Assembly: GCA_023249275.1 (NCBI GenBank)
Contig: JAHFCV010000132.1
Location: 1 to 6,527, forward strand
Source: Candidatus Methanoperedens sp.
GTDB lineage: Archaea; Halobacteriota; Methanosarcinia; Methanosarcinales; Methanoperedenaceae
Direction of reading: 5' to 3'
DNA length: 6,527 nucleotides
A program made the translations under genes and the position numbers. Positions 5,736 to 6,527 of the stretch are shown here, one piece after another. The notes below the pieces were generated by a model. The model was given only the letters and a program-made list of their open reading frames with translations, did no database searches and was not told the DNA's origin. Within the stretch, counting starts at the first letter, position 1. Every line of letters starts with the position of its first letter.

Positions 5736-5741
5736 ATAAAA

Positions 5742-6527
5742 ATGACAGAAGGTCTTACAATACTCGGTAAAACGGTATTTGATACGCTCTTCATCGATTG
5801 GAGAATAATGGTTATTACGGCGATTATTTCCGTAATCCTGTTCCTTGTAGGAATGTACATTCAATTAGACAAATGGGGACGGGGAATCCCCGAAGGCGCA
5901 ACAAAACCCATCGGCGCATGGGGCGCAGTTAAATTAATATTCAGTAAAGTTTTTGAAAAAGGCATAGGGGCTGCATTTGGAATATTAATCCTTGACGTTC
6001 TTTTCCAGCGCAGGACATACAGGCGCAGGAAGCTTGAATGGTTCATGCATATCCTGATATTCTGGGGCTGGATCGGATTATTAATTTTGACTATAGTGGC
6101 AGCAGGCGCTGAGTTTTATGGACCGTTCATAAAAGGCGCAGGTCCGGAATTCTTTATAGGGGTATGGAAATCCCTTGAACTGCCAAATAACATCTTTGGT
6201 TACATGCTTGTTCTGGGCATAGTTATCGCAATAGCAAGAAGACTCTTCTCAACTGACAAAGATGTCCAGGCGCGAAACGCCGATATCGATTGGATACTTA
6301 TAATCGGCTTATTGATAGTGGTTGTTACAGGATTTTATGCACAGTACCTGCGGGCAGATGTTTATCAGGCAAGCAGGGAATTGGTCTCGGCATATCCGGC
6401 GGGATTGTTTGATAACGTCACCGTAATGTTCCACGAAGTCTTCACGCTGCTGTTCTGTGTAGCTTATCTTCCGTTCAGCAAATATTTCCATATGATAACA
6501 GCACCCCTCACCATTCTGGTCAACCAC
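5742..6527 (+). CDS. NarI/HdrE/DsrM-like membrane cytochrome b, partial at right edge
   Basis: The frame runs 262 codons from an ATG with a GGAGG ribosome binding site and leaves the window with no stop. Hydrophobic segments are visible at about 22-40, 73-88, 101-122, 152-167, 184-200 and 228-246. The stretch LEWFMHILIFWGWIGLLILT (98-117), the segment IIGLLIVVVTGFYA (187-200) and LPFSKYFHMITAPL (243-256) match the nitrate reductase gamma-like family of HdrE, DsrM and HmeC. That family binds b hemes and exchanges electrons with menaquinone or methanophenazine. His103, His231 and His250 fit the usual heme-ligand positions; a fourth ligand is not assigned. In many archaea and sulfate reducers this domain is either a separate subunit or is fused to a C-terminal ferredoxin and CCG (HdrD-like) domain. 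The window ends close to where such a fusion would begin, so either form is possible. The membrane location and family are well supported. The quinone and the redox partner are not known from this sequence. Confidence 0.87.
   Translation, partial: MTEGLTILGKTVFDTLFIDWRIMVITAIISVILFLVGMYIQLDKWGRGIPEGATKPIGAWGAVKLIFSKVFEKGIGAAFGILILDVLFQRRTYRRRKLEWFMHILIFWGWIGLLILTIVAAGAEFYGPFIKGAGPEFFIGVWKSLELPNNIFGYMLVLGIVIAIARRLFSTDKDVQARNADIDWILIIGLLIVVVTGFYAQYLRADVYQASRELVSAYPAGLFDNVTVMFHEVFTLLFCVAYLPFSKYFHMITAPLTILVNH

Noticed and set aside
6309..6527. Minus-strand open frame at the right edge
   Set aside because: It is antisense to the membrane cytochrome b, whose frame, ribosome binding site and membrane pattern are convincing.

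Overview
The window looks like chromosomal DNA of a methanogenic or methane-oxidising archaeon of the Methanosarcinales type. 'Candidatus Methanoperedens' (ANME-2d) or a relative is my best guess, not a proof. The evidence is a YcaO-TfuA pair of the kind that thioamidates methyl-coenzyme M reductase, an archaeal-type FtsZ, an FAD-dependent geranylgeranyl reductase homologue, and a NarI/HdrE/DsrM-like cytochrome b. The YcaO and NarI-like genes have archaeal TATA/BRE-like boxes upstream. No rRNA, tRNA, CRISPR array or insertion sequence was seen.

Left part, minus strand (1-1460): a tail-less FtsZ-family gene is followed 2 nt later by a GXGXG beta-helix protein related to FwdC and to the C-terminal domain of glutamate synthase. 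The second gene runs off the left edge. A 123-nt divergent promoter region (1461-1583) separates this pair from the plus-strand genes.

Middle, plus strand (1584-3546): ycaO and tfuA, the probable McrA thioglycine installation pair. They are separated by a 76-nt gap that holds three consecutive perfect or near-perfect hairpins. The last one displays the tfuA Shine-Dalgarno sequence in its loop and takes in the first base of the start codon.

Right part, plus strand (3637-6527): a BRO-N protein with a DinD-like C-terminal half, probably an accessory or virus-derived gene. It is followed by a geranylgeranyl reductase family flavoprotein and then by a membrane cytochrome b of the NarI/HdrE/DsrM family that is cut by the right edge. 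The last two genes may belong to isoprenoid-quinone or membrane electron transport metabolism: the reductase could saturate a menaquinone or lipid side chain, and the cytochrome b would exchange electrons with a quinone or methanophenazine pool.

All gaps between genes are shorter than 130 nt, so no long stretch is left unexplained. The observations most worth following are the triple-hairpin ycaO-tfuA spacer and the tail-less FtsZ paired with a beta-helix protein.
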